From: Pseudomonadota bacterium
GTDB taxonomy: Bacteria > Desulfobacterota > Desulfobacteria > Desulfobacterales > Desulfosarcinaceae
Direction of reading: 5' to 3'
Length of the DNA stretch: 11,074 bases
Assembly: GCA_023435265.1 (NCBI GenBank)
Contig: JAEYRZ010000210.1
Span: 1 to 11,074 of the forward strand
A program made the position numbers and the translations under genes. Below, piece by piece: positions 1-6,006 of this stretch (positions are counted from its first letter, which is position 1; each line of letters opens with the position of its first letter). The notes beneath the pieces were generated by a model. That model had not been told where the DNA came from and searched no databases. It saw only the letters and a list, made by a program, of their open reading frames with translations.

Positions 1-1
1 C

Positions 2-403
2 GGCAGCGCCGATTGCGGCGTGATCATCCACGAAAGCCGCTTCACCTTCGAGCAGGCCGGCTTCAAGCCGGTGGTCGACCTGGGCGCCTGGTGGGAGGCG
101 CGCACCGGTTTGCCCATTCCGCTGGGCGGCATCGCCGTGCACCGCCGCGTTCCGGAAACGGTCGCCCTCGGGCTGGAGGAGGGCATCCGGCACAGCATCC
201 GGCTGGCGCGCCAAAACCCGCAGGACGGAAAAGAGTACATCCGCCTGCACGCCCAGGAGATGCGCTCCGATGTGCTTCAGGCGCACATCGATACATACGT
301 CAACGATTTCAGCCTCGATTTGGGGGACTCCGGCCGCGCGGCCATCGCAACCATGGAGCAGGAGGCCCTTCGGGCCGGCTTGCTGTCGGGCGCCCCGGCC
401 TGA
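2..403 (+). CDS. mqnD: 1,4-dihydroxy-6-naphthoate synthase MqnD, C-terminal part (5' end outside window)
   Basis: MqnD cleaves cyclic dehypoxanthine futalosine to release 1,4-dihydroxy-6-naphthoate, the naphthoquinone precursor of the futalosine menaquinone pathway; it is a cytosolic enzyme with a periplasmic-binding-protein-like fold. The reading frame is open from base 2 and gives 133 residues up to TGA at 401-403, about half of the usual 270-290. Visible family signatures are DCGVIIHESRFTF near the left edge (the His codon is at 29-31; from memory it matches the proposed catalytic His of the Thermus enzyme) and the stretch LGAWWEARTGLPIPLGGIAVHR. An internal ATG at 20 is not the real start, because the conserved motif begins before it. 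The other mqn genes lie about 4 kb downstream, beyond a two-component system. The family call is firm; only the N-terminus is unseen. Confidence 0.93.
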   Translation, partial: GSADCGVIIHESRFTFEQAGFKPVVDLGAWWEARTGLPIPLGGIAVHRRVPETVALGLEEGIRHSIRLARQNPQDGKEYIRLHAQEMRSDVLQAHIDTYVNDFSLDLGDSGRAAIATMEQEALRAGLLSGAPA

Positions 404-451
404 CCGTATCCCGCCTTCGTTTTTTAACGCGCACGGCGATATCGAGCCTCA

Positions 452-472
452 AAGCAATCCCGGGATTTGCTT
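452..472. repeat. Near-palindrome upstream of the two-component operon, operator-like
   Basis: The arms AAGCAA (452-457) and TTGCTT (467-472) flank TCCCGGGA plus one extra T, so the site is a 21-base dyad with a single offset base; AATCCCGGGATT (456-467) inside it is a perfect 12-base palindrome. It overlaps the -35 of the promoter proposed for the response regulator gene, which fits an operator, possibly autoregulatory. No T-run follows it, so it does not look like an intrinsic terminator for mqnD. The symmetry is directly visible; function is inferred. Confidence 0.4.
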
Positions 473-496
473 CCTGACCCGATCATCGCTTACAAT
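467..496 (+). promoter_or_regulatory. Candidate sigma-70 promoter of the two-component operon
   Basis: The hexamer TACAAT (491-496) matches five of six -10 consensus bases and lies 18 bases after TTGCTT (467-472), a weak -35. It sits about 50 bases before the response regulator start, in the only gap between mqnD and the regulator. The weak -35 overlapping a palindrome would suit an activator- or repressor-controlled promoter. This is pattern matching only. Confidence 0.4.
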
Positions 497-548
497 GGGT
501 TTCCGGCGTTCGAGCCCGCCTCTCATCCGGGGGCGGGAAGGGGACATG

Positions 549-1238
549 ATGCGCATCCTGCTGGTCGAAGACGATCCCAAAATCGCTTCGTTCGTGGAAA
601 ACGGCCTGCTGCAGGCCGGTTTCAGCGTAGACGGCGTCGCCGACGGGCAACAGGCGCTGCACATGGCGCTGGGGGCATCCTACGACGCCGCGGTGGTCGA
701 CCTCATGCTGCCCGGGCGCGACGGCTTGAGCCTGATCAGCGCATTGCGCCGGCGCGGCATCGAGATCCCGATCCTGATCCTCAGCGCCCGGCACACTGTG
801 GACGACCGGATTGCCGGCCTGCGGCAAGGGGCCGACGACTACATGGTCAAGCCGTTCGTTTTCGCGGAGCTGCTGGCCCGGGTTCAGGCGCTGGTCCGCC
901 GGTCGCACAAAACCATGGAACCCAACCGGATCACCTGCGGCGATCTCGAAGCGGACCTGCTCAGCCGCGAAGTGTGGCGCGGCGGTCAACGGATCGACCT
1001 GCAGCCCAAGGAGTACGCACTCCTCGAGTATCTTCTCCAAAACCGCGGGCGCACCGTTTCCAAAACCATGATCATGGAACGGATCTGGGACTTCCACTTC
1101 GACCCGCAGACCAACGTCGTCGATGTGCTGGTATGCCGCTTGCGGAACAAGATCGACAAGGATTTTCCCGCCAAACTCATTCATACCATACGGGGAATCG
1201 GGTATGTTCTCAAGCCAGTGGATCCGAAAGCGTCTTAG
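549..1238 (+). CDS. OmpR/PhoB-family two-component response regulator
   Basis: This is a DNA-binding response regulator of 229 residues, the normal size for the OmpR class. The receiver domain (about residues 1-115) has the acidic pair D8-D9, the phospho-acceptor D51 in VVDLMLPG, S79 in ILSA and the conserved K101 in VKPF. The winged-helix DNA-binding domain (about 125-225) shows LQPKEYALLEYLLQN and ends in RLRNKIDK and HTIRGIGYVL, typical of the CusR/QseB-like branch. Tandem ATGs occur at 546 and 549; I chose 549 because the AAGGGG at 538-543 is then 5 bases away and the protein begins MRILLVEDD. The 3' end overlaps the histidine kinase gene, so the two are translated together. Target genes cannot be read from the sequence; the neighbouring palindrome is a possible autoregulatory site. 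Confidence 0.93.
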   Translation: MRILLVEDDPKIASFVENGLLQAGFSVDGVADGQQALHMALGASYDAAVVDLMLPGRDGLSLISALRRRGIEIPILILSARHTVDDRIAGLRQGADDYMVKPFVFAELLARVQALVRRSHKTMEPNRITCGDLEADLLSREVWRGGQRIDLQPKEYALLEYLLQNRGRTVSKTMIMERIWDFHFDPQTNVVDVLVCRLRNKIDKDFPAKLIHTIRGIGYVLKPVDPKAS

Positions 1239-2607
1239 TTCGATCGGCTTCAAGATCGCGGTCGGCTACACCCTGCTGTTCACGCTCAGTTTCGCCTCCT
1301 TGACGGTATTCGCATATGTCCTGCTGGACAATGCCGTGGCGCGGCGCGACCGCGTGATGGTCGAAAACGAAGTGCAAAGCCTCAAACGGCAGTATGAAAA
1401 CGGCGGTTGGAAGGCATTTCATATCCAAGTCCAGGAAAATGACCGTTTTCGGAAGAACAATCCCTTTTTCACCCGCGCGGTCGAGGCGCCCGGCCGGGGC
1501 GGCCGGGTTTTTTTTCCGCAGTACTGGCAGGAATTCGATCTGGCGGCCCTCGAGGCCGAACCCGCTCCGGCAACCGAATCATGGCAGTACCTGGAGAATC
1601 GCGAGGGCACCTTCCGGCTGGAGATCCTCACCGTCCACCAGCCCGACGGCGGCCTGTTCCAGGTCGGCATCAGCTCGGAGGACCGTCTTTCCGTGTTGCG
1701 CCATTTCCGCGAGATCTTCCTGTTCGCTTCGCTTCCGCTGATCCTTCTGGCCGCCGGCGGCGGGGCTTTGTTCTCGCAGCGCACTTTGCTGCCGCTGCGC
1801 AACCTGATCGTCGCCGCGGCTGCGATAGAATCCGGAAAACTGGATTCCCGGGTTCCCCAGACCCATGCGGGAGACGAACTCGACGAACTGGGCGAGCTTT
1901 TCAACCGGATGATCGAAAAGATCAACCGGCTCATCCGGGGAATGAAGGATTCGCTGGACAGCGTCGCGCACGACCTGCGCACCCCCATGACCCGCTTCCG
2001 GAACAAAGCCGAAGGCGCGCTTCAATACGGCGCTTCGATGCAGGCCTGCCGCGAAGCGCTGCAGGAGTGCGTTGAAGAATCGGATCGCATCCTGCGGACG
2101 CTCGACATGCTGATGGATATTTCCGAGGCCGAAACCGGCACCATGCGCCTGAATCTCGAGGCGCTGGACTTCGCGCGGCTGGCAGCCGGCATCGTCGAGA
2201 TGTATCGCTTCGTCGCCGAGGAAAAAGGAATCCGGATCGAGACGTTTTTTCCAGCCCAGGCGCCCTTGGAAGCCGATGCCGGCCGCATATCCCAGGTCGT
2301 CGCCAACCTGATCGATAACGCGGTTAAATTTACACCCCGAAACGGCATGGTCAAAGTGCGCATCGATTGCTCTGCGGAGCGGGTGAAACTGCGCGTTGCG
2401 GACACGGGAATCGGGATCGCGCCTGCAGAGATCGACCGGATCTGGGATCGCTTGTACCGGGGAAGTCATCCGGCCCTTAAAGGCATGGGTCTGGGATTGA
2501 GCCTGGTCAAAGCGGTCGTGCGCGCCCATGGGGGAGAGATCAGGGCCTGGAGCACGCCCGGCAGCGGGTCCGAATTCGAAATCGACCTTCCGGCGAAAAA
2601 ACGGTGA
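1204..2607 (+). CDS. Membrane sensor histidine kinase, partner of the upstream regulator
   Basis: This 467-residue inner-membrane kinase should phosphorylate the regulator encoded just before it. Order of parts: TM1 (about 18-41); a periplasmic sensor segment (about 42-168) with no motif I recognise; TM2 (about 171-192); HAMP linker (about 193-245); dimerisation/phospho-acceptor helix with H256 in AHDLRTP; then the ATP-binding domain with the N box NLIDNA (N368-N372), G1 box DTGIGI (D400) and G2 box GMGLGLSL (from G427). All catalytic motifs look intact. The start at ATG 1204 has GGGGA at 1192-1196 and lies 35 bases inside the regulator gene, which points to translational coupling; the frame is open further upstream to an ATG at 1123, but that would only extend into out-of-frame regulator sequence. 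The catalytic half resembles CusS-type kinases; the ligand is unknown. Confidence 0.92.
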   Translation: MFSSQWIRKRLSSIGFKIAVGYTLLFTLSFASLTVFAYVLLDNAVARRDRVMVENEVQSLKRQYENGGWKAFHIQVQENDRFRKNNPFFTRAVEAPGRGGRVFFPQYWQEFDLAALEAEPAPATESWQYLENREGTFRLEILTVHQPDGGLFQVGISSEDRLSVLRHFREIFLFASLPLILLAAGGGALFSQRTLLPLRNLIVAAAAIESGKLDSRVPQTHAGDELDELGELFNRMIEKINRLIRGMKDSLDSVAHDLRTPMTRFRNKAEGALQYGASMQACREALQECVEESDRILRTLDMLMDISEAETGTMRLNLEALDFARLAAGIVEMYRFVAEEKGIRIETFFPAQAPLEADAGRISQVVANLIDNAVKFTPRNGMVKVRIDCSAERVKLRVADTGIGIAPAEIDRIWDRLYRGSHPALKGMGLGLSLVKAVVRAHGGEIRAWSTPGSGSEFEIDLPAKKR

Positions 2608-2636
2608 CATGCCGCGGGGGAGGGACTCGGCTGCTG

Positions 2637-2678
2637 CGCTCCGACGCATGCCGGAGCGATTCCGCAGGCCGAACCTGC
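2637..2678. terminator. Two small hairpins between convergent genes, possible weak terminator
   Basis: CGCTCCG (2637-2643) and CGGAGCG (2652-2658) form a perfect 7-bp stem with an 8-base loop, followed by GCAGG (2664-2668) and CCTGC (2674-2678), a 5-bp stem with a 5-base loop. They occupy the 72-base gap between the stop of the kinase gene and the stop of the minus-strand cysteine-cluster gene, where termination is expected from both sides. Neither side has a T-run directly after the stem, so a factor-independent terminator is not demonstrated. Confidence 0.3.
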
Positions 2679-2679
2679 C

Positions 2680-3021
2680 TCAGTAACTCTCGAAAGGATA
2701 CATGCCGTAGACTGCCCGGGCGCGGTCGCAGAGGGGGTTGCCGCCGCATTTGAACTCCCAGGTGGCCAGAAAGTTCCGGCAGGCGGACGGGCGGTGATCG
2801 TAAACGCGGCAGGCGACGTCCACACCGATGGTTCCGATAAGGGCGGCGCAGCGCTTTTTAAGGAACCCTTGCGTTCCCTTCATCACCCGCTTACCCCCGG
2901 AGGCGGCCACGGTCAGCGCGGCCGGCACAAATCCGCCGGGCCGATCGTCTGCTTCTGCAGCGGGGATGGGGACTTTGTAAAACGCGCAGCAGGCGCCGCA
3001 GCGTTGACACGGGTTCTTCAT
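2680..3021 (-). CDS. YkgJ-family cysteine-cluster protein (possible zinc- or iron-binding)
   Basis: This is a 113-residue protein of the YkgJ / CxxCxxCC family (Pfam UPF0153), whose members are thought to bind Zn or Fe-S but whose biochemical role is unknown. The N-terminus CQRCGACC supplies C5, C8, C11 and C12; further cysteines are C58, C71, C81, C92 and C98, with the family hallmark YDHRPSACRNF at 74-84. There is no signal peptide or membrane segment. The start ATG (complement of 3019-3021) is preceded on its strand by AAGGGAGA at suitable distance. The gene is convergent to the kinase gene and divergent from thrC, so it is probably a single-gene transcript. The family call is secure; nothing nearby defines a substrate. 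Confidence 0.88.
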   Translation of the reverse strand: MKNPCQRCGACCAFYKVPIPAAEADDRPGGFVPAALTVAASGGKRVMKGTQGFLKKRCAALIGTIGVDVACRVYDHRPSACRNFLATWEFKCGGNPLCDRARAVYGMYPFESY

Positions 3022-3322
3022 TCCGATCTCCCTTCGCAGTGCGCAGATGCGGTCTGTGGGCGGGAAGGTCTGCTTGATCCGCTATCACACCAACATTACG
3101 CGAACCTTTCAGGTGCATTACAGTTTTGAAAGGTGATGCGCCCTGCATCCCTGCGCGGCAGACCGGCCGCGGTCACCGACCGGCGCTCAAGCCGTTGGCC
3201 GCCGTTCCCGGATCGCACTTGACTGTTTTCGGGTGGTGACGCTATGGACGGTTCGGGGCGATTTGCCGAGCGTTTCTTGAAGTGGTCGCTCCGGTTGAAA
3301 CCCTTTTTGAGGAAGAAAGAAG
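3022..3322. other. Divergent intergenic region between the cysteine-cluster gene and thrC
   Basis: These 301 bases hold no convincing gene and must contain the promoters for the two divergent transcripts. An 8-bp inverted repeat (3104-3111/3127-3134) and a GC-rich hairpin GACCG-gccg-CGGTC (3161-3174) are visible. TTGACT at 3219-3224 matches five of six -35 bases for the thrC direction, but only a poor -10 (TATGGA, 3243-3248, spacer 18) follows, so I do not call it a promoter. The purine-rich GAGGAAG just before 3323 is the thrC ribosome binding site. I found no leader peptide with a Thr run or other sign of threonine attenuation. Confidence 0.5.
3104..3134. repeat. 8-bp perfect inverted repeat with 16-base spacer
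   Basis: ACCTTTCA (3104-3111) and TGAAAGGT (3127-3134) are exact reverse complements. The dyad lies about 85-115 bases upstream of the cysteine-cluster gene start and about 190 bases upstream of thrC. It could be a regulator site for either gene or a small RNA hairpin; there is no adjoining T-run. Confidence 0.35.
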
Positions 3323-4516
3323 ATGAATCTGAATTGCACTGCCTGCGGCGCCGTTTATCCTTTCGAAACGGCGCATCCGCGCTGCCGTCGATGCAATGAG
3401 CCGCTGGCCCTCGAAGTGGACGGATTGGCCGCGGCCGGAATTCGCGCCGACGAGTACGGCATGCTGAAGCGCTACGCCGATTTTCTGCCGTTTGCCGCCG
3501 GATTCGAGCACTTGAGCCTGGGAGAGGGCCGGACGCCGCTGGTCGCGTCGACCATCGCCGCCCGCTCGGTGGGCATCGAACGCCTGTGGTTCAAGAACGA
3601 AACCCAGAATCCCACCTGGTCGTTCAAGGACCGGGGAACGGTGACCGGCCTGATCCATGCCGTGAAGCTGGGCTATGATCGCATCGGGACGGTCTCTACG
3701 GGCAATATGGCCGCTTCGGTGGCCGCCTACTGCGCGCATGCCGGGCTCAAGGCCTATATCCTGGTTTCCGCAGCCATGCCCGCCTCCAAGATCGCCCCCA
3801 TCGCCGTTTATGATCCGCAGATGATCCAGATCAGCGGCGACTACGGACGCATGTACGACGAGAGCCTTGCGATCGGCAGCCGCGAGAAAATCTATTTCAT
3901 CAACTCGGATGTGCCCTTCAGGGTGGAAGGTTCCAAGACCATCGCCTTCGAAATCTGCGAGCAGATGGGTTTCGAAGTTCCCGATGCCGTCGTGGTGCCC
4001 ACCAGCGCGGGAGGCAATGCGCGAGGGATCCTGAAAGGGTTCGAAGAATTCAAACAGGCCGGCCTGATCGATCGGGTGCCGCTCCTGGTGGTGGCCCAGG
4101 CGGCCGGCTGCGCGCCCATCGTCAAGGCCCATGAAACCGATGCGGCCGCGGTGGTGCAATGGCCGCAGCCGCACACCATCGCGCATGCCATCGAGAACCC
4201 GTTTCCCCCGAGCGGCAACGAGATCCTGCGCCGGCTGAAAAGAACCGGCGGATGGACGGTGGCGGTGTCCGACCGCGAGATCCTCGATGCCCGGGATCTC
4301 ATGGCCCGGGACGGCTTCTTCGGCCAGCCCGCCGCGGCCGTGCCCCTCGCGGCGGTGACCCGGCTGCGCGCCGAAGGCCGCCTGGCGGCCCATCACAAGG
4401 TGGTCTGCATCGTCACCGGCAGCGGGCTGAAGTACCCCGAGGCCCTTGCCGACCGCCCCTTGAACATGGCAAAAACCACGGTTGAAGATTTAGGCCAGGT
4501 ATTCCAGTCACTCTGA
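3323..4516 (+). CDS. thrC: Threonine synthase (PLP-dependent)
   Basis: Threonine synthase converts O-phosphohomoserine to threonine and phosphate with pyridoxal phosphate, the last step of threonine synthesis in the cytosol. The 397-residue protein has an N-terminal zinc-ribbon-like element (C5-x2-C8 and C21-x2-C24), then the fold-type II PLP core: the Schiff-base lysine K102 in NPTWSFKDRG, the substrate loop VSTGNMAAS, and a glycine-rich phosphate-binding segment TSAGGNARG. The size and the ribbon match the archaeal/plant-like bacterial ThrC class. The ATG at 3323 follows a purine-rich ribosome site, GAGGAAGAAAGAAG. It is the first gene of a same-strand run that otherwise makes menaquinone, 61 bases before mqnP, so it is probably co-transcribed. 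A related phosphate-eliminating synthase such as cysteate synthase cannot be fully excluded, but threonine synthase is by far the simplest reading. Confidence 0.88.
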   Translation: MNLNCTACGAVYPFETAHPRCRRCNEPLALEVDGLAAAGIRADEYGMLKRYADFLPFAAGFEHLSLGEGRTPLVASTIAARSVGIERLWFKNETQNPTWSFKDRGTVTGLIHAVKLGYDRIGTVSTGNMAASVAAYCAHAGLKAYILVSAAMPASKIAPIAVYDPQMIQISGDYGRMYDESLAIGSREKIYFINSDVPFRVEGSKTIAFEICEQMGFEVPDAVVVPTSAGGNARGILKGFEEFKQAGLIDRVPLLVVAQAAGCAPIVKAHETDAAAVVQWPQPHTIAHAIENPFPPSGNEILRRLKRTGGWTVAVSDREILDARDLMARDGFFGQPAAAVPLAAVTRLRAEGRLAAHHKVVCIVTGSGLKYPEALADRPLNMAKTTVEDLGQVFQSL

Positions 4517-4577
4517 TGCGGTGCGCGGGCGTCCGCCGCATTGCAACCACTTCGCGCAAGTGTTAAAGACCGTTACC

Positions 4578-5405
4578 ATGATCCGCAAAATTCTCAGCTT
4601 CACCAAAATCGAGCACACCGCCTTCAGCCTGCCGCTGCTGTTCACCGGCGCCTGGATCGGCGGCGAGGGAGATTGGCCGCCGGCGCGCGTGCTGCTGTTG
4701 ATCGTTCTCGCGGCAGTGGGGGCGCGGATCGTGGGCATGTCGTTGAACCGCATTTTCGACCGCCGCCTGGATGCCCTCAACCCACGCACCGCCCGGCGCG
4801 AACTGCCCAGCGGCGCCATGGGGCTGAATACCGCGCTGGCCGTCACCGCCGCAGGCCTCATACTGTACTTCTCCGCCTGCGCATTGCTGAACCGCTGGTG
4901 CCTCTATCTCGCACCGGTCCCCCTGATTCCGCTGATCGGCTACTCGCTGCTCAAACGCGTGACCGCATGGTGCCATTTCGGCATCGGCCTCTGCCTGGCG
5001 CAGGCGCCGCTTGGCGCCTATGTGGCCGCAGCGGGGCATCCCTGGTTCAACGCCGAGGTTTTGCTCTTCTCCGGATTCGTATTGTTCTGGCTCAGTGGCG
5101 CGGACATCATCTACGCCCTGCTGGATATCGAAAGCGACCGGCGCAACGGCGTGCACAGCATGCCGGCCTGGCTGGGCCTGCGGGGTGCCCTGGTGGCGGC
5201 CGCCGTGAGCCATTCCGCGGCGCTGTTGTGTCTGATGATCCTGTTGATGAAGGTCGATGCCGGCGGCGCGGCGTTCGCGGCCTTCGCCGTCACCATTTTG
5301 CTCTTTATCACCATGCATCTGCCGGCCATCCCCGTGCCGCAGCGCTTTTTTCCGGTCGCCTCGCTGGCCGGCATGGCGGGGGCCATCACGCCGATACTCT
5401 CATGA
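4578..5405 (+). CDS. mqnP: UbiA-family prenyltransferase, MqnP-type
   Basis: This integral membrane enzyme should attach the polyprenyl chain to 1,4-dihydroxy-6-naphthoate, given its setting among futalosine-pathway genes. The 275-residue protein is hydrophobic throughout, consistent with multiple transmembrane helices, and carries both Mg-diphosphate-binding aspartate motifs of the UbiA superfamily: N57-x3-D61-x3-D65 in NRIFDRRLD, and D183-x3-D187 in LLDIESDRRNG. The start is placed at ATG 4578, giving MIRKILSFTKIEHTAF, which matches the usual beginning of this family. An in-frame GTG at 4521 would add 19 residues that look unlike the family and has no ribosome site. The Shine-Dalgarno for 4578 is itself weak. 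The stop TGA (5403-5405) lies 19 bases before ubiX. It could be annotated as 4-hydroxybenzoate prenyltransferase by similarity, but context argues for the naphthoate substrate. Confidence 0.88.
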   Translation: MIRKILSFTKIEHTAFSLPLLFTGAWIGGEGDWPPARVLLLIVLAAVGARIVGMSLNRIFDRRLDALNPRTARRELPSGAMGLNTALAVTAAGLILYFSACALLNRWCLYLAPVPLIPLIGYSLLKRVTAWCHFGIGLCLAQAPLGAYVAAAGHPWFNAEVLLFSGFVLFWLSGADIIYALLDIESDRRNGVHSMPAWLGLRGALVAAAVSHSAALLCLMILLMKVDAGGAAFAAFAVTILLFITMHLPAIPVPQRFFPVASLAGMAGAITPILS

Positions 5406-5424
5406 TGCGAAGTGGACCGCGGAC

Positions 5425-6006
5425 ATGAAGCGCGCAGCGAACCGCAAACGATTGATCGTGGCCATGAGCGGCGCCTCGGGCGCCTACGCGGCCGATGTGC
5501 TGCTCGCTCGCTCGCCCTGGCCCACGCTGCTGATCGCCAGCCGGTGGGCCCGCGAGATCTATGCGCACGAATGCGGCCCCTTCGAGCAGCTGGCCGCCAG
5601 GGCGGGTGCGGTGTTCGACAACGACGACCTGACCGCACCGCCCGCTTCAGGTTCGGTGGACAGCGTCGGAATGGTGGTTCTGCCCTGTTCGGCCAACACC
5701 CTTGGCCAGATCGCCGCCGGCCTGGGCCATACGCTCATCGCGCGCGCCGCCCACTGCCAGCTCAAGGAGCGCCGGCCGTTGATCCTGGGCCTGCGCGAGG
5801 CGCCGCTGACCCTGATCGATCTGCGCAACGCCGTGCAGGCCGCCGAAGCGGGCGCCATCATCACGCCGCTTTCCCCTCCCTTCTACATGTTCAAAGACCG
5901 CACGGCAGACACGATCTCGATGCACGACCTGATCACCGCTTATGTGGACCGCGTCCTTTCGCTGCTGGGCCGGCCGCAGGCCGCAACCTGGGAGGATGTG
6001 CGCTGA
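5425..6006 (+). CDS. ubiX: UbiX-family flavin prenyltransferase
   Basis: UbiX prenylates FMN with dimethylallyl phosphate to give prenyl-FMN, the cofactor of UbiD-type decarboxylases. The 193-residue cytosolic protein has the FMN-binding start RLIVAMSGASGAYAA (GASG at 16-19), the CSANTLGQIAAG segment, the LKERRPLILGLREAPLTL motif and the C-terminal PLSPPFYMF segment, all in the family order and at normal length. The ATG at 5425 was chosen because it directly precedes the Rossmann-like first strand; the frame is open upstream, but that part lies in mqnP coding sequence. Its stop TGA shares one base with the ATG of the UbiD gene, so cofactor maker and cofactor user are translationally coupled. 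In this pathway the orthologue has been called MqnM in Streptomyces; I use the general symbol. Confidence 0.92.
   Translation: MKRAANRKRLIVAMSGASGAYAADVLLARSPWPTLLIASRWAREIYAHECGPFEQLAARAGAVFDNDDLTAPPASGSVDSVGMVVLPCSANTLGQIAAGLGHTLIARAAHCQLKERRPLILGLREAPLTLIDLRNAVQAAEAGAIITPLSPPFYMFKDRTADTISMHDLITAYVDRVLSLLGRPQAATWEDVR

Noticed and set aside
373..425. GGCCGG/CCGGCC stem (373-378/395-400) and a T6 run (420-425) near the mqnD end, as an intrinsic terminator
   Set aside because: The stem lies within the coding end and the T-run is 19 bases after it, too far for a normal intrinsic terminator.
1579..2649. 356-codon open frame antisense to the histidine kinase
   Set aside because: Its translation is low-complexity, His/Gly/Arg-rich GC shadow sequence, while the sense frame has complete kinase motifs.
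3242..4396. 384-codon open frame antisense to thrC
   Set aside because: No recognisable domain; the sense strand has full threonine synthase motifs. Long antisense frames are expected at this GC.
4516..4541. ATGCGG/CCGCAT hairpin between thrC and mqnP as a terminator
   Set aside because: Six-bp stem with a 14-base loop and no T-run; not enough to split the operon.
5412..6005. 198-codon N-terminal extension of the UbiD frame
   Set aside because: It overlaps ubiX completely, is Arg-rich shadow sequence, and the UbiD family begins at the ATG at 6006.
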